A DNA stretch of 64,000 bases from Sphingomicrobium sediminis (GTDB lineage Bacteria > Pseudomonadota > Alphaproteobacteria > Sphingomonadales > Sphingomonadaceae): NCBI RefSeq assembly GCF_023805295.1, contig NZ_JAMSHT010000001.1:2243001-2307000 (forward strand), read 5' to 3'. The notes beneath the pieces are model-generated. The model was not told the origin of the DNA and made no database searches. It was given only the letters and a program-made list of their open reading frames with translations. Of this stretch, positions 24,700-34,556 are shown one piece after another; within the stretch, counting starts at the first letter, position 1, and every line of letters begins with the position of its first letter. Made by a program: the position numbers and the translations under genes.

Positions 24700-25983
24700 A
24701 TGGACTCAATCTGGATCGAAGGCGGCAAGACGCTCGAGGGGAAAATCCCCATTTCGGGCGCCAAGAATGCCGCGCTGACGCTCATTCCCTGCGCTCTGCT
24801 CACCGACGAGCCGCTGACGCTGGGCAACCTTCCCCGCCTCGCCGATGTCGACAGTTTCGGCCATTTGATGAACGAGCTTGGCGTCTCGACGCAGGTCTCG
24901 GGCAAGAAGGCGGGCGAGTTCAAGCGCAAGATCACCTATTCGGGCGCGGACATTTCCTCGACCGTCGCGCCCTACGAGCTGGTGCGCAAGATGCGTGCGT
25001 CGATCCTGGTGCTCGGCCCGATGCTGGCGCGGATGGGCGAGGCGACCGTGTCGCTGCCCGGCGGCTGCGCCATTGGCGACCGGCCCATCGACCTGCACCT
25101 GAAGGCGCTGGAAGCCATGGGTGCGGAGATCGAGCTGGCCGAGGGCTATGTCAAAGCGACCGCCCCCAAGGGCAAGCTGCCCGGCGGCGACTTCGAGTTT
25201 CCCGTGGTGTCGGTCGGTGCGACCGAAAATGCGGTGATGGGCGCCGTGCTGTGCGAAGGAACGACCCAGCTGTTCAACGCCGCGCGCGAGCCCGAGATCG
25301 TCGACCTGTGCAACTGCCTGGTCGCGATGGGCGCGGATATCGAGGGGATCGGCTCCTCACATCTCACCATCAAGGGCGTCGAGGCGCTGCACGGCGCGGA
25401 CTATGAAGTCATGCCCGACCGGATCGAGGCGGGCAGCTATGCCTGCGCGGCCGGGATTACGGGCGGCTCGATCGAATTGGTCGGCGCGCGCGCATCCGAC
25501 ATGCTGGCGACCACCAATGCGCTCGCTGCGGCAGGCATGCTCACCGAATTTACCGACGACGGCATCAAGGTCACCGCGACCGAGAAGCTGCGCCCGCTGG
25601 CCATTTCGACCGCGCCCTATCCGGGCTTTGCGACCGACATGCAGGCACAGTTCATGGCGATGATGACGCTGGCCGACGGCGACAGCTATCTCGAGGAAAC
25701 GATCTTCGAAAATCGCTACATGCACGTGCCCGAACTGCGCCGCATGGGCGCGGAGATCGAGACGCGCGGACGCAGCGCCATCGTGCGCGGCGTCGACGGC
25801 CTGACGGGGGCAAAGGTGATGGCCACTGACCTTCGCGCTTCTATGAGCCTTGTTATCGCCGGGCTGGCGGCAAAGGGCGAAACCGAAGTCCTGCGCGTCT
25901 ACCATCTCGACCGCGGATACGAGCGACTGGAAGAAAAGCTGGCCGGCGTTGGCGCAACGATCGAGCGGCGCTCGGGCGGCTAA
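24700..25983 (+). CDS. murA: UDP-N-acetylglucosamine 1-carboxyvinyltransferase
   Basis: MurA starts peptidoglycan synthesis by transferring enolpyruvate from PEP to UDP-GlcNAc. The 427-residue protein has the N-terminal GAKNAALTL (Lys22-Asn23), the active-site loop [11 protein letters not shown] with Cys123 (the residue alkylated by fosfomycin in other MurA enzymes), and [18 protein letters not shown]. The ATG at 24700 gives the family N-terminus [13 protein letters not shown] much longer open frame upstream (from 24259) overlaps the serine hydrolase and is not coding. The stop shares CTAA with the DUF445 gene. Confidence 0.96.
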   Translation: MDSIWIEGGKTLEGKIPISGAKNAALTLIPCALLTDEPLTLGNLPRLADVDSFGHLMNELGVSTQVSGKKAGEFKRKITYSGADISSTVAPYELVRKMRASILVLGPMLARMGEATVSLPGGCAIGDRPIDLHLKALEAMGAEIELAEGYVKATAPKGKLPGGDFEFPVVSVGATENAVMGAVLCEGTTQLFNAAREPEIVDLCNCLVAMGADIEGIGSSHLTIKGVEALHGADYEVMPDRIEAGSYACAAGITGGSIELVGARASDMLATTNALAAAGMLTEFTDDGIKVTATEKLRPLAISTAPYPGFATDMQAQFMAMMTLADGDSYLEETIFENRYMHVPELRRMGAEIETRGRSAIVRGVDGLTGAKVMATDLRASMSLVIAGLAAKGETEVLRVYHLDRGYERLEEKLAGVGATIERRSGG

Positions 25984-27236
25984 ACCCCGAAATGATGCAA
26001 CGCGTGGAGCGTTAGGCCGACCAGGCCGCCGACCAATGTCCCGTTGATGCGGATGAATTGGAGGTCGCGGCCAACCGCGCCTTCGAGACGTTCGGTGACC
26101 GTCGTCGCATCCCATGATTTGACCGTGTCGCTGACCAGGGTGACGATGGCGTCGCCATAGCTGGCCGCCGCGCCGACAGCCGTGCGGCGGGCGAAGCGAT
26201 TGATCGCTTTCTTGAGGCGCTCATCCTCCTCGAGGCTCTTGCCGATCGACTGCAGCACGTCGCCCAGTTGCCCGGCCATCACCGCGTCGGGATCGTGCGC
26301 GCTGTCGATGATCGACTTGCGGAAGCGCTGCCACAGATCGTCGAGCCAGAGCGCGACCGACGAATTGTCGATGGCCTTCACCTTCCATGCCTCGACCTTG
26401 GCCTGCAGCTCGGGATCGGTCTGGAGGTTGTTGGCAAGGTCGGCGAGCTGCTGCTCGATCTTGATCCGCACCGGATGGCCGGGATCGGCGGCCATGTCGT
26501 GGAACAGCTTGCGCAGGCCCTCGACAATCGAATTGGCGATCTTCTCATCGACCGTGGCCATGCGCAGGATCCAGCTGGTCCGCTTGTAGACCATGTCGCG
26601 GATCATGCTTTCATTGTCGTCCAAGGCGTTGGCGAGATAGAGCACCGCTTTGTCGATGACGGGCAGGTGCCGGTCCTCGTTGATCGCCACCGCCATGGCG
26701 CGGCCGATGACGGGGGAGATTTCCATGCGCTTGAGGCGGCCCGCAATGGCGCCCTTGGCAATGCCGCCCAAACGCTCGTCATCGAGGCTTTCGAAGGCAT
26801 CGGCGATGAGGCGGCTGGCGCCCGCGCGCATGCGGCCTTCGCCGGCACTGGGGCGAGCGAGGAAGCGTCCGGCAGCGCCCGCCACGTCGGTCCGGCGCAT
26901 CCGCCGCGCGATGACCGGCGGGGTCAGGAAATTCTGGCGGATGAAGCGCGACAGCGCGTTGCCGATGCGATCCTTGTTGTTGGGGATGATCGCGGTGTGC
27001 GGGATGGGTATGCCGAGCGGGTGACGGAACAAGGCCGTGACCGCAAACCAGTCGGCAAAGGCGCCAACCATCGCGGCCTCGGCGAAGGCATTGACCCATT
27101 CGAGCGCGGGATATTGCGGGATGAAGGCGCGGCTCGTGAAATAGAGCGCGATCATCAGGACGAGCAGGCCGGTCGCCAGCCGTTTCATGCCGCCGGCGCC
27201 GGGCTGGTCGGTGCGAAGGGGGGCAGGACCGTTCAT
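25980..27236 (-). CDS. DUF445 family membrane protein (YjiN-like)
   Basis: A 418-residue protein with a hydrophobic N-terminal segment ([20 protein letters not shown]), the conserved [25 protein letters not shown] block of DUF445, a long helical middle part, and a C-terminal hydrophobic segment ([20 protein letters not shown]). The ATG at 27236 has GGGAGG five bases upstream; GTG at 27239 and ATG at 27188 are in frame. Function unknown. It follows the RND genes on the same strand but in the direction away from them. Confidence 0.85.
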   Translation of the reverse strand: MNGPAPLRTDQPGAGGMKRLATGLLVLMIALYFTSRAFIPQYPALEWVNAFAEAAMVGAFADWFAVTALFRHPLGIPIPHTAIIPNNKDRIGNALSRFIRQNFLTPPVIARRMRRTDVAGAAGRFLARPSAGEGRMRAGASRLIADAFESLDDERLGGIAKGAIAGRLKRMEISPVIGRAMAVAINEDRHLPVIDKAVLYLANALDDNESMIRDMVYKRTSWILRMATVDEKIANSIVEGLRKLFHDMAADPGHPVRIKIEQQLADLANNLQTDPELQAKVEAWKVKAIDNSSVALWLDDLWQRFRKSIIDSAHDPDAVMAGQLGDVLQSIGKSLEEDERLKKAINRFARRTAVGAAASYGDAIVTLVSDTVKSWDATTVTERLEGAVGRDLQFIRINGTLVGGLVGLTLHALHHFGV

Positions 27237-27269
27237 CACTGCCTCCCTAACGCAGGTGCCTCAGGAAAG

Positions 27270-30200
27270 TCACTCGGCAGGCAGCATTCCCGGCCGGTCG
27301 TCGCCGGGAAGCTCCGGCGAGCGCGGGCCTTCGAGGCGCCGGTCTTCATTCTCGTTGACGAGGCCGCCGAAGCGCTTGGCGATCTTCTTCTCGATATCGA
27401 TGGCGAGGCTGAAGAAGGCCGGCACGAGCAGCAGGGTCAGCACGGTCGAGAAGATGAGGCCGCCAATCACCGACCAGCCCATCGGCGCGCGCCAGGACGA
27501 GTCGCCATGGAGCGAGAGCGCGATCGGGATCATGCCCGCGACCATCGCGACCGTGGTCATGACGATCGGCTGGGCACGCTTGTGGCCGGCTTCGTGGATC
27601 GCCTCGTCCTTCTCCATGCCGCCTTCCATCATGTCGAGCGCGAAATCGACCAGCAGGATCGAGTTCTTGGCGACGATGCCGAGCAGCAGGAGGATGCCGA
27701 TGAAGACCGGCAGCGAGACGCTCATGCCCGCAAGGTGGAGCGCGACGGCTGCACCCAGGGGCGCGAGCAGCAGCGAGCCCATGTTCACGAACGGCGCGAG
27801 GAAGCGGCGGTAGAGCAGCACCAGCACCGCGAACATCAGCATGATGCCCGCGCCGACGGCGATGACGAAGTTGCGCAGCAACTCGGCCTGCCACTTGGCT
27901 TCGCCCAGTTCGAGCTCCTGCACGCCCTGCGGCAGGTTGGCGATGGTCGGCAGCTGCTGGACCAGTGCGCGCGCTTCGCCGATGGCGACGCCTTGCGCGA
28001 CGTCGGTGCCGATGGCGATGCGACGTTGCTGGTCGGTGCGCTGGATCGAGGTGGGACCGGCACCGAAGCTGATGTCGGCAACCGACTTCAGCGGCACCGA
28101 ACCGCCCGAATTGGTCGGCACCGGCAGGTTGAGGAGCGTATCGATATTCTCGCGCTCTTCTTCCGACAATGCGACGCGGATCGGGATTTGGCGATCCGAC
28201 AGACTGAAGCGGGCGCTATTCTGTTCGATGTCGCCCAAGGTCGCGATGCGGATCGTCTGCGAGAGCGAGATGGTCGAGACACCGAGGTCCGCGGCGAGGT
28301 CGAAGCGCGGCGTGATGTTGATTTCGGGACGGATATCGTCGCCGATCACGCGCGGGCCGACAAATTCCGGACGTGCCGCCATTTCTTCCATGATCTGGTA
28401 GGCGGTTTCCTCGAGCAGCAGCGGGTCGGTCGAGCCGAGATAATAGGTGATCGCCTGACCCGAACCGCCGGGGCCGCCACCGCCCTGGTTCTGGAAGTTG
28501 ATGCGGGCATCGGGGATCTGCGTCAGCGCAGGCGCGAGCTCGCGTTCATATTCGTAGGACGGGTTGGGACGGTCCTCGTTCCAGATCACGTTGACGTTGC
28601 CGCGACCGGTAAAGATGCGCTGGAACACGGCATCGACCTCGGGATGGTCTTCGACGGTCGCAGCGACGCGCTCGACGATGGCAGCGGTCTGCTCGATCGT
28701 CGCGCCCGGGGGCAGCGAGACGTTGATGGTCGACTGGTCGCGATCTTCAAGCGGGCTGAACTCGATCGGCAGCTGGGCGAACAGCATGATGGTGAGGCCG
28801 AGCGTCACGAAGCCGCCGACGACCGCCGAGAGGCGATGGTCGCGCAGGCGCGCACCGATACGCTTCCAGCGATAGACACCGCGCTGGCCCCAGCCATCGC
28901 GCTGCTTGGTGATGGCGCCCCAGATCCCGGCAATCGCCATGAAGACGAAGCTGATGACGATCAGAAGGCCGAGGAAGGTGAAGCCGAAGTCCATGAGGAG
29001 CTTCAGGAGGTCGCCGAAGCCGTCGACGCTGCGGCCGGGCGTGATCACCATGGTGCCGTCGACCATCTCGGACTGCGGACGGAAGAAGGACGAAATGATC
29101 AGCAAGGCGGCAAAGCCCAGCGCGAGATATTCCGGGATTTTCTTGTAGATCGGCTTGCGCTCGGGAACGTCGAGGCCGTTGATGATGTCTTTCGACTTCT
29201 TGTTGGACAGGGTCCAGCCGAGGATCGCCAGATATTTGCGCATCCACCAGCTATTGCCATGTTCCGCTTCACCCTCGGCGCGCAGGAAATAGGCTGCCAT
29301 CAATGGCGTGATCATGCGCGCGACAAGGAGCGACATGATGACCGCGAGCACGACGGTATAGCCGAAATTCTGGAAGAACTGGCCCGAAATGCCGGGCATC
29401 ATGGCGACCGGCAGGAAGACCGCGACGATGGTCATGGTGGTGGCAAGCACCGCCAGCCCGATCTCGTCGGCAGCGTCGATCGATGCCTGATAGGCGGACT
29501 TGCCCATCCGCATATGTCTGACGATATTCTCGATCTCCACGATCGCGTCATCGACCAACACCCCGGCCACCAAAGCGAGCGCGAGCAGGCTGAGGAAGTT
29601 GAGGTTGATGCTCATCAGATCCATGAAGAAGAAGGCCGGGATCGCCGACAAGGGGATCGCGACCGCAGCGATGATCGTCGCGCGGAAGTCGCGAAGGAAA
29701 AGGAAGACGACGAGGACCGCCAGCACCGCGCCTTCGATGAGCGCGGTCATCGAGCTGGTATATTGGATCTTGGTATAGTCCACATTGTTCGAAATCTCGA
29801 TGAAGTCGATGCGCGGATCATCGCGTTCGATGCGCTGCAATTCGGCCCAGCCATCATCATAGGCGGTGACGTCCGAGGCGCCCTTGGCGCGGCTGAAGTT
29901 GAAGACGACGACTTCCTCGCCATTCATGCGCGCATAGCTGGTCTGCTCTGACGCGGCATCGCGCACTTCGGCAATCTCGCTGAGGCGCACGGTGCGCCCA
30001 CCCGAGGTCGGGATACGAGTATCGGCGAGCGCGGCCGCGGTCGCGGCGTTGCCGAGGATGCGGACGGTCTGGCGCGAGCCGGCAAGTTCGGTGGCACCGC
30101 CGGCAGCGTTGATGTTGAGCTGGCGCAGCTGCGAATTGACCTGCGCGGCGGTGATGCCCTGCGCCTGGAGCGCGCGCGGATCGAGGATGACGCTGATTTC

Positions 30201-30758
30201 GCGATCGACGCCGCCGAAGCGGCTGACCTCGGCAATGCCCTCGACGCCGAGCAGGCGGCGCGAGACGTCATTGTCGATATACCAGGAAAGCTGTTCCAGC
30301 GTCATGTCGGTGGTGCGCGCGGCGATGAAGGAAAGGCTGCCGCCGCCGCCAATGTCGACGCGGCTCACGCGCGGCTCGAGGATGCCGGCGGGCAGGTCGC
30401 CGCGGATCTGCGCGATGGCGTTGCGCACATCGTTGACGGCGCGATCGACCGGAGTGCCGATCTCGAACTGGACGAAGGTGTTGGTGAAGCCCTCGTTGAC
30501 CGAGCTGTTGATCTCGTCGACGCCCTCGATGCCGCGCACGGCGGCTTCGACACGCTGCGTGATCTGGTTCTCCATTTCCTCGGGCGCGGCGCCAGGCTGG
30601 CTGATGCCGACATTGGCCGCCGGGAAATCGATGTCCGGATTGTTGGTCACCTCCATGCGGACGAAGGCGATGATCCCGGCAACCAGCAAAATCGTGAACA
30701 GCACGATCGGCGGCACCGGATTGCGGATGCTCCATGCCGAAATGTTGCGGAAATTCAT
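27270..30758 (-). CDS. RND efflux permease (AcrB/MexB superfamily) with extra membrane insertion
   Basis: A 1162-residue inner-membrane proton-driven efflux pump subunit. TM1 is at about 15-35, TM2-TM6 at about 338-492. The proton relay is visible as [13 protein letters not shown] (Asp403-Asp404) in TM4 and [13 protein letters not shown] in TM10. About 110-120 residues more than usual are present: between TM6 and TM7, residues ~510-640 contain two additional hydrophobic segments ([17 protein letters not shown] and [20 protein letters not shown]). The adaptor gene is 26 bases upstream. No outer-membrane channel gene is adjacent. The substrate is unknown; the HAE1 hydrophobic/amphiphilic group is most likely. 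Confidence 0.92.
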   Translation of the reverse strand: MNFRNISAWSIRNPVPPIVLFTILLVAGIIAFVRMEVTNNPDIDFPAANVGISQPGAAPEEMENQITQRVEAAVRGIEGVDEINSSVNEGFTNTFVQFEIGTPVDRAVNDVRNAIAQIRGDLPAGILEPRVSRVDIGGGGSLSFIAARTTDMTLEQLSWYIDNDVSRRLLGVEGIAEVSRFGGVDREISVILDPRALQAQGITAAQVNSQLRQLNINAAGGATELAGSRQTVRILGNAATAAALADTRIPTSGGRTVRLSEIAEVRDAASEQTSYARMNGEEVVVFNFSRAKGASDVTAYDDGWAELQRIERDDPRIDFIEISNNVDYTKIQYTSSMTALIEGAVLAVLVVFLFLRDFRATIIAAVAIPLSAIPAFFFMDLMSINLNFLSLLALALVAGVLVDDAIVEIENIVRHMRMGKSAYQASIDAADEIGLAVLATTMTIVAVFLPVAMMPGISGQFFQNFGYTVVLAVIMSLLVARMITPLMAAYFLRAEGEAEHGNSWWMRKYLAILGWTLSNKKSKDIINGLDVPERKPIYKKIPEYLALGFAALLIISSFFRPQSEMVDGTMVITPGRSVDGFGDLLKLLMDFGFTFLGLLIVISFVFMAIAGIWGAITKQRDGWGQRGVYRWKRIGARLRDHRLSAVVGGFVTLGLTIMLFAQLPIEFSPLEDRDQSTINVSLPPGATIEQTAAIVERVAATVEDHPEVDAVFQRIFTGRGNVNVIWNEDRPNPSYEYERELAPALTQIPDARINFQNQGGGGPGGSGQAITYYLGSTDPLLLEETAYQIMEEMAARPEFVGPRVIGDDIRPEINITPRFDLAADLGVSTISLSQTIRIATLGDIEQNSARFSLSDRQIPIRVALSEEERENIDTLLNLPVPTNSGGSVPLKSVADISFGAGPTSIQRTDQQRRIAIGTDVAQGVAIGEARALVQQLPTIANLPQGVQELELGEAKWQAELLRNFVIAVGAGIMLMFAVLVLLYRRFLAPFVNMGSLLLAPLGAAVALHLAGMSVSLPVFIGILLLLGIVAKNSILLVDFALDMMEGGMEKDEAIHEAGHKRAQPIVMTTVAMVAGMIPIALSLHGDSSWRAPMGWSVIGGLIFSTVLTLLLVPAFFSLAIDIEKKIAKRFGGLVNENEDRRLEGPRSPELPGDDRPGMLPAE

Positions 30759-30784
30759 GATGCTGGCTCCAGATTCAAATACGC

Positions 30785-32020
30785 TTAGCGGACTTCGGCT
30801 TCTTCGTCGGTCTCGGCTGCCGCCCCGGGCATTTCGCTCGCGGCGGGTTCGACCACCGGCGTGACGGCACGGCCCTCGGTAAGGAACGCGCCGGCGCGGC
30901 TGACGATGCGTTCGCCGCCGGTGATGCCGCTGGCGATGGTAACGCCGCGATCATCGACCGTGCCGATCGTTACGTCGCGGCGCGCGACCGTATCGTTCTC
31001 GGTGACGATATAGACATAGTTGCCATTAGCATCGGCGAGTACTGCCGACTGCGGCAGCAGCGGGGCCGTCGTCGCGCCGGCGCCGATCCGCGCTTCGGCA
31101 AAACCGCCGGGACGGATGGCCGAGTCGTAGGGGATGGCGATGCGCACTTCACCCTGGCGGCTCTGCGGGTCGATGACTGGCGACACCTGCCAGATCTGGC
31201 CGACAAATTCGCGGTCGGTGCCGGTCGGGATGATCGTGGCGGGCATGCCGACGCTGACGTTGGCGAGGTCTTCCTGGCTCAGCACCGCGCGCATTTCCAT
31301 TTCGCCGCCACGGGCCATGCGGAACGCGTTGGGCGTGCCGCCGCCGACGACCTGGCCGACTTCGATGTTGCGCTCGAGGATCAGGCCCGACGTGGGGGCG
31401 CGAATGTCGAGCAAGCCGATCGAGGCCTGGGTCTGGCGCAGCTGGGCGCGGGCGACTTCGACCCGCGCGACTGCGGCGTCGTAAGTGGCCTGGCGGCGGT
31501 CGATATCGGCTTGGCTGACAAAGCCACGCTCGACCAGCTGCTGGGCGCGTTCGAGTTCGTTCTTGGCAAGCGCGGCATCGGCCTGCGCGGCGGCGATGCT
31601 GGCACGCTGCTGGGCGGCCTGCTGGACCTGCACGTCGCGCTCGATCGAGGCGAGCAGCTGGCCCTGGCGGACCCAGTCGCCGGCCTCGACGAGGACGCGG
31701 GTGACACGGCCACCCTGGCCGGAAATGCCGACCGACTGGTCGCGGCGCGCGGCCAGCGTGCCGGAGGTCACGATGGTACGACCGATTTCGGTATTGCCGG
31801 GGACGATGACGGTGACGCTGGGGGCCTGGCGGTTGCTGGAGGCACCCTGGGCACCGGCCGGACCGGTTTCCTCTTCGCCGCCCATCAGATAAAAGGCCGC
31901 CAGCAGGGCGCCGATGACGAGAATGATGCCGACGATGAGCGCCAAGCGACGGCGCTTGCGGTCGCGTTCGTAATTTTCGTCTTCGATAGCGGGCGTGCCG
32001 ATCGTCGTTTCGCGGTTCAT
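30785..32020 (-). CDS. RND efflux periplasmic adaptor (membrane fusion protein)
   Basis: A 411-residue adaptor with an N-terminal membrane anchor (RRRLALIVGIILVIGALLAA), a lipoyl/barrel-sandwich domain (VTRVLVEAGDWVRQGQLLAS), an alpha-hairpin (about 135-205, rich in Ala/Gln) and the C-terminal beta-barrel and membrane-proximal domains. It links the permease to an outer-membrane channel. Start: ATG at 32020 with GGGA nine bases upstream; ATG at 32026 and GTG at 32056 are also in frame. It is the first gene of the efflux operon and divergent from the GlsB-type gene. Confidence 0.92.
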   Translation of the reverse strand: MNRETTIGTPAIEDENYERDRKRRRLALIVGIILVIGALLAAFYLMGGEEETGPAGAQGASSNRQAPSVTVIVPGNTEIGRTIVTSGTLAARRDQSVGISGQGGRVTRVLVEAGDWVRQGQLLASIERDVQVQQAAQQRASIAAAQADAALAKNELERAQQLVERGFVSQADIDRRQATYDAAVARVEVARAQLRQTQASIGLLDIRAPTSGLILERNIEVGQVVGGGTPNAFRMARGGEMEMRAVLSQEDLANVSVGMPATIIPTGTDREFVGQIWQVSPVIDPQSRQGEVRIAIPYDSAIRPGGFAEARIGAGATTAPLLPQSAVLADANGNYVYIVTENDTVARRDVTIGTVDDRGVTIASGITGGERIVSRAGAFLTEGRAVTPVVEPAASEMPGAAAETDEEAEVR

Positions 32021-32256
32021 GACCATTTTTCCCAAAAAATCCCCATTGCTGGACACGCCACTATTGATGCGCGCGCGAGCCGTATCATGTTCCTAGCACA
32101 GTTGCACCGCTTAACCGCATCGCCTTTGCCAGCGCGCCGGTCTTTTCGACAAACGGTCATGGGCTTGTCGCATCGGCGCCGCAATGCTCTAAGATCGGCA
32201 ACGCGACAATTGCGGGAAGTCTAGGGAAAACCCGCGCAACAGAGGGAGTTTGGGTG

Positions 32257-32523
32257 ATGGATTTGTTGACTGAACATGGGTGGCTGGCCTGGATCATCAT
32301 CGGGCTTGTTGCAGGCGGGATCGCCAAGCTCATCATGCCGGGCAAGGATCCGGGCGGCTGCCTCGTCACGATGATCCTCGGCATTGCCGGCGCGGTCGTC
32401 GCCGGTTTCCTCGGCCGCGCGGTCGGTTTCTACGATGCCGGAGAAGGCGCGAGCTGGATCGGCGCTATCGTCGGCGCGCTGATCATCCTCTTCATCTACC
32501 GGATGGTCGTGAAAAAGCGCTAA
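32257..32523 (+). CDS. GlsB/YeaQ/YmgE family stress-response membrane protein (copy 1)
   Basis: An 88-residue protein with three hydrophobic segments and the family signature WIIIGLVAGGIAKLIMPGKDPGGC. The ATG at 32257 follows GAGGGAG at 32242-32248. The leader bases AACAGAGGGAGT (32238-32249) occur in identical form in front of the second copy at 33.7 kb. Proteins of this family are small inner-membrane proteins induced under stress; their function is not known. A GTG at 32254 is also possible. Confidence 0.88.
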   Translation: MDLLTEHGWLAWIIIGLVAGGIAKLIMPGKDPGGCLVTMILGIAGAVVAGFLGRAVGFYDAGEGASWIGAIVGALIILFIYRMVVKKR

Positions 32524-32623
32524 GGCGCCACGCACATGCCATTCATCGCTGGTGCAGCCGCGCCGTGGCCCTTTGGCGGGCAACGGCGCGGTTTCGCGCG
32601 CACATATTTGAGGGAGATTTGGT

Positions 32624-33355
32624 ATGCGTAACTTGTTGACCCCGGCACTGGCGGGCCTTGCTTTGGCCACGGCCATGCCGACCATGGCGATGGCGCAAAG
32701 CGCGCCTGCGGCCATGAGCGCGGATGCAACGCGGCTCGATATCACCGTCACCGGCAAGGCCACCCGCGTGCCCGATATCGCCGTTATCAATGCCGGTGTG
32801 CAGACCCGCGCGCTGACCGCCTCGGACGCGCTGGCGCAGAATGCGCAGCGGATCGACGCCATGCTCGATGCGCTGGAAGATCTCGGGATCGAGCGCCGCG
32901 ACATCCAGACGCAGCGCATCAATCTCAACGCGCAATATGATTATCGCGATCGCGAGACGCCCAAGTTGACCGGCTATGTTGCCAATAACAGCCTGACGAT
33001 CCGTTTTCGCGATATCGAGCAGGCGGGGCGCATCCTCGACATCCTCGTCGCGGAAGGTGCGAACCAGCTTAATGGCCCGACGCTGATGATCGATGATCCG
33101 GAAGAGGCGCTGGACGAGGCGCGGCAGGACGCCATCGCCAAGGGCATGGCCCGCGCCAAGCTCTATGCCGCCGCGATGGGCAAGCGCGTCGCGCGGGTTG
33201 TCGTCGTGCAGGAAGGCGGCGGGCCCATCAATCGGCCGCGCCCGCCCATGGCGATGGCCGAGGCCGATATCGTGACGACCGGATCGCGTACGCAAATCGT
33301 GGCCGGCGAGCAGGACCTTGCGGTGACCCTGTCGATGAGCTTCGACCTAGAATAG
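32624..33355 (+). CDS. SIMPL (DUF541) domain periplasmic protein
   Basis: A 243-residue exported protein with signal peptide (MRNLLTPALAGLALATAMPT, cleavage after AMA near residue 24) and one SIMPL/DUF541 domain: ATRLDITVTGKATRVPDIAV, TQRINLNAQYDYRD and a C-terminal QDLAVTLSMSFDLE. GAGGGAG lies upstream at about 32609-32615. SIMPL proteins include BP26/OMP28 of Brucella, which form ring-like oligomers; the function is unclear. It is flanked by two GlsB-family genes. Confidence 0.88.
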   Translation: MRNLLTPALAGLALATAMPTMAMAQSAPAAMSADATRLDITVTGKATRVPDIAVINAGVQTRALTASDALAQNAQRIDAMLDALEDLGIERRDIQTQRINLNAQYDYRDRETPKLTGYVANNSLTIRFRDIEQAGRILDILVAEGANQLNGPTLMIDDPEEALDEARQDAIAKGMARAKLYAAAMGKRVARVVVVQEGGGPINRPRPPMAMAEADIVTTGSRTQIVAGEQDLAVTLSMSFDLE

Positions 33356-33374
33356 TCGATCACGCACAAAGAAA

Positions 33375-33405
33375 GGGCCGAGATGCCTTGGCGGCGTCCC
33401 GGCCC
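33375..33405. terminator. Bidirectional terminator between SIMPL and GlsB copy 2
   Basis: GGGCCG-A-GATGCC / GGCGTC-C-CGGCCC form a long stem with one mismatch and a TTGGC loop. On the plus strand ATTTCATT follows; on the minus strand TTTCTTTG follows. It lies between two convergent genes and can serve both. Confidence 0.65.
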
Positions 33406-33430
33406 ATTTCATTCGGTCTGCGCTGAGGCT

Positions 33431-33685
33431 CTAGCGAACCTTGCCGCGGCGGACGAGGTTGACAATCGCCAGGAGGACGATCGCACCAAGCAGCGACCAC
33501 AGGATGCTCGGCAGCGAGATGCCCGAGGTGATTGAGCCGCCCGGCACCAGGAAGCCGGCGAGCAGCGCGCCGACAATGCCGACGACGATATTGAGCAGGA
33601 TGCCCTGCTGTGCGTCGGTGCGCATGACGATGCTGGCAAGCCAGCCCAGAATGCCGCCGACGACGATCAGAATGATGATACCCAT
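33431..33685 (-). CDS. GlsB/YeaQ/YmgE family stress-response membrane protein (copy 2)
   Basis: An 84-residue membrane protein with three hydrophobic segments (MGIIILIVVGGILGWLASIV, LNIVVGIVGALLAGFLVPGG, LPSILWSLLGAIVLLAIVNL) and the MRTDAQQGILLN loop typical of the transglycosylase-associated subgroup. The ATG at 33685 is preceded by AACAGAGGGAGT (33703-33692 on the minus strand), the same leader as copy 1. A TTG at 33691 is too close to that site. Confidence 0.88.
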   Translation of the reverse strand: MGIIILIVVGGILGWLASIVMRTDAQQGILLNIVVGIVGALLAGFLVPGGSITSGISLPSILWSLLGAIVLLAIVNLVRRGKVR

Positions 33686-33785
33686 ATTCAACTACTCCCT
33701 CTGTTAGCCCGCAAATCCCCATGCGCGGGTGTCTGGGGGAATCAAAGAGCGATCACCGACCTTTGTTCCGCCACCGTAAGCGAAA

Positions 33786-33822
33786 TAAAAAACGGCCCCG
33801 CCAGGGAGGGACGGGGCCGTTT
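33786..33822 (-). terminator. Rho-independent terminator of sciP
   Basis: AAACGGCCCCG and CGGGGCCGTTT form a perfect 11-base stem (33790-33822). On the minus strand TTTTTTATTT follows. It is 61 bases past the sciP stop. Confidence 0.9.
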
Positions 33823-33883
33823 CAGGGAAGTTGAATAGTCTTGGGATTGGGTATTCGGGTACGCGTACTTCTACTGGCGATCC

Positions 33884-34183
33884 TTAGTAGCGCGCCTGGC
33901 GCTCATACTGATCGCGATACTGTTTGAGCCGCGTGACGCGCAGCCCGGGCATGCCCGAGCGGTCGACCGCACGCTGCCAGCTGGTGAACTCTTCCAGGCT
34001 CAGGTCATAGCGTTCGCACGCTTCGTCGACTGTCAGCAGGCCACCGTTAACCGCGGCCACCACCTCGGCCTTGCGACGGACAACCCAGCGCGTCGTGCCC
34101 TTGGGGGGGAGCGACTCCAGTGTCAGCGGTTCGCCGAGCGGGCCAATCACCTGAGCGGGCTTGATCTTCTGGTTCTCGAGCAT
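33884..34183 (-). CDS. sciP: CtrA inhibitor SciP (DUF1153)
   Basis: A 99-residue DNA-binding protein. In Caulobacter SciP (93 residues) binds DNA and CtrA and prevents CtrA from activating transcription in G1 cells. The family signature is seen in IGPLGEPLTLESLPPKGTTR and RWVVRRKAEVVAAVNGGLLT, followed by a helix-turn-helix (VDEACERYDLSLEEFTSWQR). The ATG at 34183 follows GAGGAATTCA; an upstream TTG at 34195 would lie on that site. It shares a region with three TTAAC half-sites 80-120 bases upstream. Confidence 0.88.
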   Translation of the reverse strand: MLENQKIKPAQVIGPLGEPLTLESLPPKGTTRWVVRRKAEVVAAVNGGLLTVDEACERYDLSLEEFTSWQRAVDRSGMPGLRVTRLKQYRDQYERQARY

Positions 34184-34276
34184 TGAATTCCTCAACTGAT
34201 AATCATGTTCGTTACGGGACCAGTGTTTAATCGTCGGCCTTGAAGAAAAGACCTACGAGGTGGGTTAACGCGGTCC

Positions 34277-34477
34277 TTAACTTTGCTTATCGGGCGTTAA
34301 CCCTGATGAACGGGCAAAGGCGCCGCCGGTGGGCGCGGCATCCTCTTCCCCTGCAAGGAAGCGGATAAGAGCGTCGCTGTTGCGACGATTCTTCGCTTCC
34401 ACCAAGTCACGCAAATGCGCGGCTTCTTCCCTTGAAATCGGGCTTGCGCCCCCAAAATCGCGTTCGTGTCTGGCCAA
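34277..34477 (-). CDS. Possible small soluble protein between sciP and mnmA
   Basis: A 66-residue reading frame with a TTG start at 34477 and AGGGG seven bases upstream. The product is rich in Ala, Arg, Glu and Asp (REEAAHLRDLVEAKNRRNSD, then ALIRFLAGEED) and looks like a real helical protein, unlike the other frames in this gap. It lies 93 bases before sciP on the same strand. The remaining gap (34184-34276 and 34478-34556) holds only presumed promoter sequence. I do not know a family for it. Confidence 0.4.
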   Translation of the reverse strand: MARHERDFGGASPISREEAAHLRDLVEAKNRRNSDALIRFLAGEEDAAPTGGAFARSSGLTPDKQS

Positions 34478-34556
34478 ACGCCATCCCCTTTTTTGACCTC
34501 TTCGAACCTCATCCTCTATGCGAACAGGGTGAATTTCCGGTAAAGATGACAGCAAG

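Noticed and set aside
26268..29951. 1227-codon open frame on the plus strand opposite the DUF445 and RND genes
   Set aside because: It runs across two unrelated genes, its product is rich in His/Asp/Arg typical of antisense frames, and the RND permease on the other strand is unmistakable.
34265..34280. A full CtrA binding site upstream of sciP
   Set aside because: The two TTAA boxes are separated by 8 bases, not 7; kept only as a low-interest observation.
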